A DNA stretch of 64,000 bases from Flammulina velutipes (taxonomy: Eukaryota; Basidiomycota; Agaricomycetes; Agaricales; Physalacriaceae). How positions within the stretch are numbered: the stretch's first letter is position 1; each line of letters starts with the position of its first letter. A model generated the notes under the pieces. It worked only from the letters and a program-made list of their open reading frames with translations, was not told the origin of the DNA and did no database searches. Made by a program: the position numbers and the translations under genes. Shown here one piece after another: positions 21,886-33,215 of this stretch. The DNA lies in assembly GCA_011800155.1 (NCBI GenBank), contig CM022374.1, positions 372,001-436,000 of the forward strand, in the 5' to 3' direction.

Positions 21886-23682
21886 ATGAGTGGTAAGTAC
21901 GCTGCATACACCGTGACTACTCCGTCCAATATACTGAAAATTATGATAGATGTGCCTTGTTCTCGCTGTGGGCTACGTCCAAAGCCCATTCGTCGCATAG
22001 ACCAACCATCCCCATACGCGGCGTACATCGATGGCATTTCGTTAGGTGAAGACCCCGGCGCCACACCTTCGACGCGAGATGAAATCGAAGCCTTCATTGA
22101 CAAGATGGAGAATGAACTGCTTGATTGCGATGCAGACATTGCGCACGTTGAAGAAGCGTTGCGCCTCCTCAGACAACAGCGCGAAGCCGGAGAGTCGTTG
22201 ATAGCTCGACATAGGAGCATCCTCAGTCGGCTCCATTCGCTTCCGCCGGAGATTATGCTCGAGATATTTCGCAACTGCCTCGACGAGGATCTGGGCCTCG
22301 ATCGTCCTGGCTACTCTTTGGGTCCAGGACTCGAACTACCCACCCCGTGGGTTCTGTCAGCAGTATGCCGTCGATGGAGGAACATCCTCAGGCAGTCGCC
22401 GTCGTACTGGTCGACGTTCGAACTCGTCCTACGGCATCTGCAGCCTCTGCATCTTACGGATGCTTTAGCGTTATCTGGACAAGCACCGCTGCGTTTCTAC
22501 CTTAACCTTGATATCAGTTGGAAAGATTTTCAAGCCCTCGCGAAGCATTTGTCGCGTTGGGAAGCCATCCATATTTCTGGAACATCCAACGCATTTGTCA
22601 GCTTCGGCCAACTGGGACGTTTACCCATTCTCAAAAAGTTGTGTATAACACTGAGGGCAACCTGGAATGCAGGGCGAGACGAGTTCAGAGAACCTGACGA
22701 CATCATGGACTTCACTGCCGTCCTTTCACCTTTCAGCGACTGTCCACAGCTCAATGAATTGAACATCAAGATGGATGAAGACGTCTGGGTCGACCAGAGT
22801 GTTTTCTATACCACATCTCTTCCAATCCCCTGGTTGAACCTATCCAAACTCACTGTGCGCTTGGAACTTCATTCAAGCCACATCATCCGCTCCCTGTTAC
22901 TTGCTTGTGCCAACTTGCGCCAACTTGACGTCCAGGGCTTCAGCGACGTCGACCGCACCATTGATGTTCCCTTCGAACCTCTACTGATACAATCAGGTGT
23001 CACATCCCTAACGCTGAATAATGCTTTTTATCTCCTCGAGCATATCAAGTTCTCCACACTCACACATCTTTCTATCCAAGGTGCCCCTTGGGATCTTCTT
23101 CCATTCGTCTCCAAACATCGTCGCAGCATCTTGCATGTTGAGCTCAGCCTTGTTACGTTCTTTCAGAGCAGCGAAGGCGACTGGGATTCTGCGGCATATG
23201 TGCTTTCGAATCTGATTCATTTCACCGCCCATCTCTACTCTATGTCGAGCCATTCTTTGAACTTTCTCTCACATTTTCTGGGTCCCAAATTGCGAACACT
23301 CACCATATACCCACAATTCCATTTACTGGAATTCTGCAAATGCACGGATATCCTTCCCCTCATTTCAGCATGTTGGTCGGCGCGCACATTGCAGACTCTC
23401 GAGATATATCCTGTACGAACAATGGACAGGAGTTTTTTCACCGATAATCCTGTCTACTCTACCCTCCAAAAGGCCGACCTAACAAACGTGGTCAGCAAGA
23501 TGATTGAAGATTCGGACGTGATCAAGGCGTTACGGGGTTTCAAAGAAGAAGGTCTGGAGGTCAGCATCAACGACATCCGTAAGTCCTTCGTCGACTCCTC
23601 TCGAAATCTTTCGCTGACATCTTCCAGCATTGTCAAATCAGTCAGCATTACTGTACATGTGAAGAATGATACGGTTCTGTGA
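21886..23682 (+). CDS. F-box protein (Agaricomycete type) C2
   Basis: This is the paralogue of the gene at 16683 and has the same architecture. A 7-nt first coding exon (ATGAGTG) is spliced over 21893-21949 to VPCSRCGLRPKPIRR, followed by a coiled coil (DIAHVEEALRLLRQQREAGE), an F-box (LPPEIMLEIFRNCLD), WVLSAVCRRWRNILRQSPSYW, and a long leucine-rich region. The two differ by small changes spread along the whole length, with no frameshift, so both are probably functional. It ends at SITVHVKNDTVL, 15 or so residues longer than the paralogue. Role is inferred as an SCF adaptor. Confidence 0.85.
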   Translation: MSGKYAAYTVTTPSNILKIMIDVPCSRCGLRPKPIRRIDQPSPYAAYIDGISLGEDPGATPSTRDEIEAFIDKMENELLDCDADIAHVEEALRLLRQQREAGESLIARHRSILSRLHSLPPEIMLEIFRNCLDEDLGLDRPGYSLGPGLELPTPWVLSAVCRRWRNILRQSPSYWSTFELVLRHLQPLHLTDALALSGQAPLRFYLNLDISWKDFQALAKHLSRWEAIHISGTSNAFVSFGQLGRLPILKKLCITLRATWNAGRDEFREPDDIMDFTAVLSPFSDCPQLNELNIKMDEDVWVDQSVFYTTSLPIPWLNLSKLTVRLELHSSHIIRSLLLACANLRQLDVQGFSDVDRTIDVPFEPLLIQSGVTSLTLNNAFYLLEHIKFSTLTHLSIQGAPWDLLPFVSKHRRSILHVELSLVTFFQSSEGDWDSAAYVLSNLIHFTAHLYSMSSHSLNFLSHFLGPKLRTLTIYPQFHLLEFCKCTDILPLISACWSARTLQTLEIYPVRTMDRSFFTDNPVYSTLQKADLTNVVSKMIEDSDVIKALRGFKEEGLEVSINDIRKSFVDSSRNLSLTSSSIVKSVSITVHVKNDTVL

Positions 23683-23995
23683 TCAGTCACTTTCCTTTGC
23701 GTTCCACTACTTGGATATCTCTCGAGCACCTAGCTGAACGTGAATGAAATACCTTTCCGTCAAGATACTCAAGGCTATTATTAATCATTCATCGAGGAAG
23801 AAAACCCAAGTTCTACCTCTCTCAGAGTCCGAGAATAGCTTTCAATGAAGCCTTCAGGACCTAACTTCAAGGCAGATATTACGCTCTAGTCACCAACAAC
23901 TGAATGATGGTACAAATCCACATTTCATTTTTGCGCTATATATAATTATTGCTTCCACATGAATACCGCATTACAGATATCATATAAATGAGAGC
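23683..23995. other. Spacer between convergent F-box and fungalysin B genes
   Basis: Nothing recognisable; presumably the two 3' UTRs. Confidence 0.4.
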
Positions 23996-26215
23996 CTAGC
24001 AGCCCGAAGGAACCGCTGTGCTGTCGTTGAAGCTGGCTGCAGCCGTACCGAGGCCACGGCTGGCAAACGCATTCCAGAGGACACACCTGTTGGCGCCGGA
24101 GTATCTGTTGACATCAGCCTGGATCCAAGCGTCACGAGCGGAGACCACTACAAGCCATTATAAGTGAACAAGTTATCTTGCTATGATAAAAGGACGTACG
24201 GGTGGGGTTGCAAGGCTGCAGCTTGAGAGCGTCAATCAAGAGGTGGAGCCAGACAGCGTTACCGGCGGTGCTAGCCGGGTTGGTGGGTGCCGATGCGTCA
24301 AAGCCGTGCTCAGCAAGGAGAGCGGCGTAGACGTTGAACAGGATGTTAGCCCAGACTTCACCAATATCTGATCGTGGGAAGGGGTAAGCCATAGCGTCTA
24401 CAGAAGGGCTTTGAATGACTAACCGTGGACTTCGTTAAGAGTCTTGATGGTAGAGTAGCGAAGGGGGTTGGTCGTGGCGGAGGTCGAGTAGGGGTATGAA
24501 CGGATGCCAGCAGCGTCGTTGACGACATACGCGCCCAATGTGAAGTCGCGAAGAGTGGTGCTGGTTTGCTCGGTCCAGCTAGAAGTTGATTTAGCCCGCC
24601 ATAACGCAGATCAGAAAACAAGAGAAGCTCACAAAGCGAGTGCATCAGACCAACCCTCGCCCATGCCACCGGCTTCGGTGGTTTGGAGACACCTTCCAGT
24701 TCCACCGCCGGTGAGACGGTTGGTCAATCCATGGGTCATCTCGTGAACGGGAATATCGTTCTCAAGCGAACCATCACGGTTAGGCGAGGTAAGAGTCCAG
24801 ATATACATGCGGCAGGTTCCCGATTGACCACTACATGTCAATCAGCTCTGAATTCGGAGTGAAGCAATGCAATAGAAACGTACTCAGGAGGAGTAGCGAA
24901 GTTGGCGTTGTTGGTGCCGCTGCCATCTTGCACACTCATCAAGACACGGTCGTTCTGAGAGCCTCCGAGGTTGAAGTTGGACGCCTGGAAGTTGTACGAG
25001 GTTTCCGTGAAGCCGTAACGGTAGTAGATATCGTGTAGCTTGTTGATGAGGTAGAATGCGTTAACGCGTGCAGCGTGGAGGTTGTTGGTGGTGGCAGGTG
25101 CAGCGGAAGCAGTCCATGGATAATCGAAGACACCGGTGGAAGATGTGGGAGATGTAGACGATTGCGACGATTTGTAAGCTACCACATTGTTACCGCTATT
25201 TGGAAGATCAGGGATCGCACAGAATATCAGAGAGATTAACGAACGCAGTGGCGCCAGAGGTGACCCAGCCGCTGGGAGAGGCGGTAGAGTCCTCAGGGTC
25301 AACCAACAACTCTGTACCCTCGGTTACGGCTTGCTTCGTGATAGGAATGACACGGTACTATCTGCTGGTTAGATATACATCGGAAAGAATCCACGATAAC
25401 TCACAGTAAGTTCATTGACAAAGTCAATGACGCTGAGGAGCTCTCCGCTGTGAGCATCGACAAGCGCCTCGTACCACGCGTTGGTCTCCTCATTCTGGAT
25501 CTGAATGGCGTGGGTGAGAGCAACAGAACCGTCCGGTTGCGTCAGGTAATTAACCGACTTGTACCCGTTGAACTTTCCATCGAGCTGCTCCTCAACGGAC
25601 GCGACGATGGAATCGACTTCGACGGTGGGAGTCGACGGGGCGATGTTAGCTATTTTAGACTGTATTAATATCACTCCATATGTTTCTGATGAGAAACATA
25701 CACGCATCAACGAAAGAGGAGCCGAAGGCAACGACCTTGTTGTCCTTGTACGCGACGTTGGCGACAGCGTTGACGAAGTCGACGCCATCCTGTTCTCGAA
25801 ATCAGTAACTTGGGCGGAGCGAAAGTTGTGATCCACTTACATGCGCCTGCTTCACGTAGGCGTAGCTGATTTCTTCTTGTACGTTGCCACCAGTGAAGGC
25901 GACATCAGCACCGTCGATACCGAGCTCGGATGCAACGAAAGCACGAGTGGTCTCCTCCAAAGTCTGAGCAATGAGAGACGATGGAGCGTCTTTGCCAGTG
26001 CCAAAGGTCTAATAGCATTATCAGTATATATTCGAGAACTCGATAGTTAGATGACTTGCCTGGTAAGAGGAAGCAGGATGATACGTCTCGACCTCAATGC
26101 CACGTCCAATGACACGCTTGCGGTGAGTCGAGTGCTTGGCGAACCCAGTATTTGGGACAGCGCCAGCAGACACAGCCAGGAGGACAAAAGAGAGGAGCTT
26201 GGTGAAGGACATCAT
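23996..26215 (-). CDS. Secreted M36 metallopeptidase (fungalysin B)
   Basis: The start is the ATG at 26215 ([19 protein letters not shown], signal peptide), and the end is PSGC with stop 23996-23998. The propeptide carries [17 protein letters not shown], almost identical to copy A. The catalytic site reads [12 protein letters not shown], followed by [15 protein letters not shown]. Intron positions match copy A, including the first, CAG|gcaagt...AG, again a GC-AG intron, and one with donor GTTCGT where copy A has GTGCGT. All junctions keep frame, so it looks functional. It should be a secreted zinc endoprotease with an autoinhibitory propeptide. It lies in inverse orientation about 19 kb from copy A, with unrelated genes between. 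Confidence 0.93.
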
Positions 26216-27978
26216 CTTTGAACTAGAACCTGAAGCGATGGCAAGGGAAGACTAGAGAACACTCGAGCCTGTAGAATCCACGATAATCCTCGTCTCTTAT
26301 ATACATCCGTCCCCGCACATTGTCGATTTGTCAAGAGAGGAGATAAGATAATGGTGTTCTCGGAAGACGCATTGGTCTAGTTCCATAGATTCAGTAGCAC
26401 GAGTAGTCACACGATAGGGGAATTGAGAACACCCAGCATGAATTGAAGGGGTGACGTAGGCGCTCGAAGTGCGCCAAGGGCGAAGTGCGCATGCAAGAGA
26501 AGAAGAACCCATACGTTCGACAAGCGACGGAACACTCGGAATGGCGAGATAATGCAAGAATGGGACCGGATGAAGACATGATGAGGTTGGTCTCTGATTA
26601 AGCGCAATGGGGCGCATCTGGAAACGATCAGTGGTGCATGTGCTAAAAGAGAGAGAAGCTCTGGCACGTGAGCTGAAGTGATATTGCGGGGGGCGTTGAA
26701 GCCGGTTGTATTCGACGACCGGGAGTTACTGAGCCCCTCTCGTAGTGTTCCGTCGAGAGTGAAGCGTCGGGCAAACGCTATACCCGTTCGGAGTCGGAAA
26801 GAAAGCATCGACGCCACATTATCAGACATAGATCCTTTCGTCCCCAGCACTCATTCATGAACTCGTGTCCAGCAAGCATAAGTTTTGTTGGTCATAGAGC
26901 ACGCTTCGCAGGCACTGAGACCGCGAGAGACCATGGACTTGCACACATTTTCGTGTCAAAGATAACACTCTTTGAATTACACTGCAGGCGTGAACCCCGT
27001 GCTCAGAAGAATGACATCGCCCGCGAAGCGAGATAAGATCATATAACGAAACCCAGTTCGAGGAGCACGCCAGAGAGAGCAGCTGTGTTTGGTAAAAATG
27101 CTTCAAGGTCAGAAGAGAGTACACACGGTGTGATCAGAGCGCCATGAGAGAGTGAGCGGATAAAGAATATTCGATACAGCTGCTGGCATGCGCAACATGG
27201 GCGGAGGAGGCCAAAGCTTGATTTTCCCACGCCTGGTGCTGCTCCTACCGGACCGCGGCCGAGAGTTGACGTCGGCCTTGGCCACATTTTAAGCATTGGC
27301 GTTACCATCGTTCTAATCATGTACGTATAAAGTAAATCCCCCGAGCTCAACCAAAGTTTACGTCTGGGCTTTTGCATGACAAACAAAATACTTCCAGCCG
27401 AAAGAGCACCTTCACGCGTAAAGGCACGGTGAGAAACACGAGTGACTTCCTAGATACTTGTGGACTCATACCCCGGCTGTTTTGCTAGGCCGCCTGCAGC
27501 GGCAAAGTCACACGAAGAGAAAGGCCATATTTGATGGCCCTGGGAGTCGTTCCGCCAAGGTGGAAAGTCTCTTTTCATTGAGTGTGGCGCGGCGATAACA
27601 AGTTAGGTTTGTACCCCTCCTCTCTATGACTGGTCAATGTGCCGTATCTCATGAAGCTATCTAGGACTTAGAGTTCTCATATATCGCGCTGATAAGCGCG
27701 TGATACCTACTCTGGAGTTGATGATGGACGGAGATGATATTTTTAGTACACTGACTACAGTCATCCAACGTTAACATTGCATTAGGGAGGTGTTATCTCT
27801 TCTGAAGTCCTGAACGTTCGCACATCTCCCGCTGCCTAGTACTTCCGGGAGTAAACCAATTCGATTCATATCCAGCCAACATGACACCAGATGGTAACTG
27901 CCTAATACGCCTACAGTGGTTGGTAATACATACTGATACAATGATTTGTCGACTTCTTCACTTCTTCCTATTTCCCCT
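26216..27978. other. Intergenic stretch, no gene supported
   Basis: Several long frames overlap at 26297-27386 on the minus strand, but they have no splice pattern, conserved motif or sensible start. The left part is the fungalysin B promoter. Confidence 0.4.
26296..26303 (-). promoter_or_regulatory. TATA box of fungalysin B
   Basis: On the minus strand TATATAAG lies about 80 bp upstream of the ATG at 26215, parallel to the element before fungalysin A. Confidence 0.5.
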
Positions 27979-30241
27979 CTACTGCGCCAGCTGCTGCACC
28001 TTGGAGATAATAGCTAGAAAGGACAATATCAGTATCGCCCCAACCCATCCACAAGCAAAGAGCAACATACACTGCGGATCCAAGTTCTGATACGGGATCT
28101 GCTCCCAAAGCCCTCCCGAACCCTCCTTAGTCGTACCCATATACCCATACTTGGGCGTGAACCCCCGCTCCAACAACCACGTCCCATACTTCGAGCCGAG
28201 ACCAGTCTTCTGGTTGAACGACTCTACGACGAGTACGAACGGGCTTGCACCGACTTTAGCCAGAACCTACGAACCCGTCAGCAAAAACCACCGAAAACAG
28301 CTTAGTACACACCTGCTCGTCAACCATATTCAAAGTCGGCTTGTTGATCAAACCGACGTCCAGCCCCCCCTGCCTAAGTCTCAATACAGCATCATACGAC
28401 CTGTACAGCATCTCTCCGAACGAGATGACATATCCAGCTTTGCCGTCAATGATCACCTCGTCCTTCCCAGGAACGAATTCATATCCCTCATCAAAGTACT
28501 TCGATCCATCTTCTTTGAGTATGTAGGGAACCTTGGAGCGGGTGGAAAATACGAAGCGGACACCACGTTCGAAGAAGACGCGCTTGATGACAGCGATCAT
28601 CTGCAAGGGGTCGGCTGGGAAGTACATCCACGACTGCACGTCACTCAGGCCATTATCCGCGAACATGGAGTTGATACCGAAATGGCAGGTGTTGTCCGCC
28701 ATCTCGTCGACTAAACACTAAACATCAGCGTCGTGCCTAGGGACAACAAGGCGCTAACATACCGCCAGAATGGGAAAAGTGACAGAGAACATTACAGTGG
28801 TTCAGACGCGCCATCGTAATTTCGGAGATCACCATTTCGAGGAAGGCAGAGAATGTGGAGAAGACGCCAAACTTATCGTGGTCGAATCCGAAGCCGGCGG
28901 CGGCAGAGAAGTTGCCTCGTTCCATGATTCCGGAGGGCACGAAGACTTCGGGGTGCTTCTGGTGGATGACCTTCAATCCGGTAGATCCCTCCAAATCGCT
29001 ATCGATAACCATGACCTTCTTTGCGGCCTCTTCTTTGGTGAGGGTGTCGAGGACGAGGTTGACCGCCTCGCCAAAGACAACGCGATTGGCGCCATTTTCC
29101 TTGGAAGAGCCGATATAGAGGTAGGGAGAAGGAACGCTTTTGATGTTGAGGAGGATGTCACCAAAGTTGGGGTATCCTCGCGATTCGAGGTACTTTATGG
29201 CTGATTTTACAGGGATGACGTCGTGTCCGTGGGTAGTTCCTTCGATATCGACGATGCCTGGCGCCATGACCCGCTTGGAGACAACTGCGGCTGGTCCGTC
29301 GTAGGTGACGATTCCACTGACTGCGCCCCAGAGAGCATCGACATCTTCGCCTTGTACGGTGAAGACCTTGAGGCCGTGACCTTCGAGAGTCTTGCCGACT
29401 TCGTAGCCCTTGAGATACTCGGAGGGATGACCAGCAATGGTTACGTCGTTATCGTCGATAAGGAGCTTTACGTTGAGGCCCTGCGCGACAGCGAGACGGG
29501 CAGCTTCTGCGTCGTTTCCTTCTTGCTGCGAACCATCAGAACCCAAACAGAAGACGGTCTTGTCCTTGTTCGCTATGGCGATACCGTTGACGAGAGGCCT
29601 AGACGACGTTTAGGAAGCTGTAAGGCAAGGTGTAGACGAGATACGTACCACATGTGTCCCAGGCGGCCAGAGGAGAATTTTACCCCGGGAGTGAGACCAA
29701 GTTCTGGGTGACCGGGAAGCTTGGAGTTGGCTTCGCGATAGTGAAGCAGATGCTCCGCGGGCATGGAGCCCTCAAGGACGGAGAGGATGTACTGGGTTGC
29801 AACACGGTGACCTGGAGAACGTTATAATGGTAGAGATATGGGATCGGTTTGGCGTACCAGCTTCGTCAAAGATGATGGGTACGAAATTATCTGGCGAGTG
29901 GTTGAACATGGCTAGCAACATGCAGACCTCGGGCACGGTGTCATAGGCGCCGCCTGGTACTGACAGTCAGCATCGCTGGCGATCTGTGAGAGGACGAGTA
30001 CGCGCCTGTGTGTCCACTAACGCCGCGTGCAGCACCGGTCGCGGTGAACAAGACGATGGCATCGCGTAGGAGCTGGATGTTGGCGGTCAACGCTGCCTTT
30101 TCTTCACCGCTGAGCGTCGGCTTTTTAGGATCGAGTGACAGTCTGCGAAGTATCGTCAACGTTGCGCACAGCGATAAGGACGATATATTACTGTTTGAAC
30201 TGGGAAAGGTCGATTGGGAACTCGCTCTGTGTGCCAGGCAT
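27979..30241 (-). CDS. Transketolase-family enzyme (TPP-dependent)
   Basis: The ATG at 30241 starts MPGTQSEFPIDLSQFKQ, spliced to LSLDPKKPTLSG. The N-terminal domain has ARGVSGHTGGAYDTVPEV, RLGHMWPLVNGIAIANKD and the TPP-binding stretch CLGSDGSQQEGNDAEAARLA followed by LLIDDNDVT. The pyrimidine-binding domain has GIMERGNFSAAAGFGFD, with the conserved Glu. The C-terminal domain ends YQNLDPQSIISKVQQLAQ after a last intron, with TAG at 27979-27981. About seven introns are used. The sequence differs from the standard pentose-phosphate transketolase (the usual SGHPGAPMG region reads SGHTGGAYD), so it may be a dihydroxyacetone-synthase-like or other transketolase paralogue. The enzyme would move a two-carbon ketol unit between sugars. 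The exact substrate is not decided by sequence. Confidence 0.85.
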
Positions 30242-31218
30242 GATGGTGGTATGAAGAAAAGAAGGAAAACGACGCTGGCTCCAATTTACCAAACGATGAT
30301 ATCACTATTTTTTGCTCGGTTCAAGTCAACCCGACGGAACGTGTTGGGGCTGTCAATGTCATTGTTTATTGTACGCACGGATACATGGTAGTTACGACGG
30401 AGATGTACAAAATCCACATCATGGACCGCGAAATTGAGTTTGTATGCACGCACGTTGGATCTGGTGAAGGGTAAGTAACGGAGATAGGAAAAAGAGTAAC
30501 GAGGAGAATCAGAGAACCGGAATCGACAGAGCCAACCCCAAAGGGCGGCTTCGGACGGCACTTCCTAATGTTTCGGTATAGAATCGTCATGCATGGGGGG
30601 AAAGATGTGGCGCAATACGATGGACATTGTACTCACATACGATAACAGCCTTTGCAGTTTCAACGCGTCGCTTGGACGATGCGCGATAGAAAAGACGCGA
30701 TACGATGTCGTGGTACAAGTCGAAAGAACAACGCGAAAAAAAATGCTTAAAGCACATCATCAATTTCAATCTCCGCCGCATGCCGCTTCGGCTTCGTTGG
30801 TACCCACCTTTCGTCCTACGTTTATTCTCAAAATTGTAGGGCGACTCTAAGCAGCTTGATACAGAGATCGAGGCGAATAAAAGCAAGACTGAGGCCGAGA
30901 GGTTAGTCATAAAATATCCAATTTTGCCCAAGTTCCCACGCCATTATTGAATTCAGCCCCTCCTAACTCCCTTGGTGCTTATCCGCCATTTCCTTCTTGT
31001 TGTATACGCCTCTTCGTTGGACGCCTCTATTTTCTTGCAAAGCCAGGACGCAGACATACAGACAATTCCGTATTTTTGACGAATTTAATCGAGGCTGGTA
31101 AGTCAACAAAGATATATTTATTTTACATTTTCCTTGCATTTCTCGGTTTCAGTTGCTTAACCCTTTCGCAATTACCATCATGTCGACGAAGAGGAAACTG
31201 ATATTCAGTGCTCTTTAG
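30242..31218. other. Intergenic region between divergent genes
   Basis: No gene is supported. Frames at 30587-30931 and 30593-30850 are overlapping background. It contains the promoters of the transketolase and AT-hook genes. Confidence 0.4.
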
Positions 31219-32960
31219 ATGGATAACGGCCCTGGCCAGCAAGTTATCTTCCAGAGCGAGACCATAACGCCAGCAGACACGTCGGTCGTGCCAGAGAAAC
31301 GACGACCAGGACGTCCGAAAGGCAGCGGCAAGAAATATCCAGATGGCGCGCCGCCAAAGATAAAGAGACCCGTCGGACGGCCAAGGAAGGACGGATTTCC
31401 TGCGGGCTCGGTGTCTGCCCCAAGGTCGTCTCGCAAGTCGACTTCTGCGTCATATCCATCCACGACAAGTGCGGTAGGCCACCCCGTCCTGTTCTCGGTC
31501 CTTCCCGCTTACCAGGACCTGCAGCCCCATTTCTACCCCCAACAAGAGGTCAAGCCAGTCTTTCAGACTCGCCCGGACTTTGACGGCGAGGACTGGCTCG
31601 AGTTGTCGAGCACCAAGGCCAGTGTATTCATCAACACCCTCGTCGAGCTCTTCAGAGCGCCAAACCCTGTATCGCCCGCGGGAACGGTGGAGGATGCGTT
31701 CAAGACCCATCTCAACTCCCTCTCAACGCCCGTCAACCAGAGTCTTCCTTCGCTCTACTCCGTGCTGCGCACATTCTGGCTTCCCACTTCCCCCACCTAC
31801 TTTTGTCTCACTGGCGCAAATGCGACACGCCCCCTGCTCGAGTTTCGCTTCCTATACTGGGATCCCCAGCCCCTCGTTTTCAATGGTATCGCATGCCCCA
31901 ACTGCTCCATGCCGCTTATCAACAGAGGCCGAATCACGTCTGGTCCCATAAAAATCTACGACCTCGAACAGCCCTTCTACATCATCGGCTGCGAGTACGT
32001 ATGTACCAGCCCCACATGCGTCGCTGCCACCTCTCCAGAGGGCCGGAAGTTCGCGAGCACCGATCCAGCCATCTTCCGCTCACTCCCCAACACGCTTGCC
32101 GACGAATTTCCTGCTCGCTTACGGCAACACACGAGCGATATGGGGAGCGGTCCGGATGTATGGAACTGGCAGGCTGTGGGTGTTTCAAAGGCTCTCTGGA
32201 ATTTGGTACAGGGATCGCTGAGGTCTGGCGTGAGGAAAGAGGTAATACGCCAGATCGTGTTGTCAGTTCAGCATGGCCTACCAGAGCCCCCGCCACCTCC
32301 GCTGAATCCCCAGGAAGAGCATGAAGAGCCAGAGGAGATGATGGTGCCCGAACCTCAACCAATCGCGTCTTCGTCAGCGATGCCTCCCCCGCCAGAGGCA
32401 AGTGCAGTTCTGCATGAACTCATTAACATCACTTACGCATTCCTCAGAACCACCACCAGGATTACTCCGACAGCTGGAAAGTACACATGCCATCCGGAGA
32501 GCCCGAAACGCCTGCTTCCGGATCCGCCACACAAAGCACAGGCCCTCCCCCGCTCTCCCAGTCATTCCTCTATACCCCACCTCCCCCAAACAGCGTCATG
32601 CGGTACCCTCAACAGTCGTACTTCACCCCAACCGCCAAAGTAGGACCTTCCTCTTCCAACGGGGTTCCCAACCCAGCCTCCACGCCTGGTCCTGGTCCTG
32701 GTCCTCAACCGCAGGACGCCCCACCGAACGATAATGGGAAGCGCGCGTATCCGTTTGAGGAGACGCTCACGGTCGGGGGAAACGGCGGGGACGGCCCAAG
32801 GAAACGAAGTCCCAGGCACTGTTCTAAATGTGGCTCGGCGGATTGTAAAGGCAAGGGTGGGAGGTCCTTCTGCTCCAACGCGTGTCGGGACTGTGGGAAG
32901 ATGGATTGTATGGGGAGGACGAACAGGAGGAATATGTGTCAGAATCGGAATTGGTCTTGA
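31219..32960 (+). CDS. AT-hook protein with Cys-rich C-terminus (DUF6729-like)
   Basis: The ATG at 31219 starts MDNGPGQQVIFQSE. Two AT-hooks follow (RRPGRPKGSGKK and KRPVGRPRK), then a folded domain with a CPNCSMPL motif and CEYVCTSPTC, which together look like a four-Cys zinc site, and STDPAIFRSLPNTLADEFP. This resembles the basidiomycete DUF6729 domain; that name is from memory and not checked. A single intron (32398-32447) is GC-AG, with donor GCAAGT after PPPPE, and joins to NHHQDYSDSWK. The end is a second Cys cluster: CSKCGSADCKGKGG, then CSNACRDCGKMDCMG. The protein is probably nuclear and DNA-binding. In mushrooms this domain often occurs in proteins with transposon-linked relatives. 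About 560 residues. Confidence 0.75.
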
Positions 32961-33215
32961 GGAGGAGGGATATTTGTTGTAGGTGGAACCCACTGGTGTG
33001 TAAACCATTGTGTAACTGTATCATTTGCTATTTTCTTTTTTTATCTGTGTATTTGGGTCAATGCTTATCTCCCTATCCCAAGGCGATTGATATGGAGTGC
33101 GTCATTGCTGATGATGGATCTGGTTCTTCGTCGATATGTTTTCAAGTGTTCTGGAGCTTGGGGTTGGTTGGGCTTCTCGTTTTCCACGTTTGGGTGTCTT
33201 TAGTTTCTTGCCACC

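Noticed and set aside
26407..27386. Overlapping minus-strand frames upstream of fungalysin B
   Set aside because: Amino-acid composition and lack of introns or motifs look like background.
30587..30931. Minus-strand frame with a signal-peptide-like start
   Set aside because: Overlaps another frame of equal length on the other strand; no domain and poor context.
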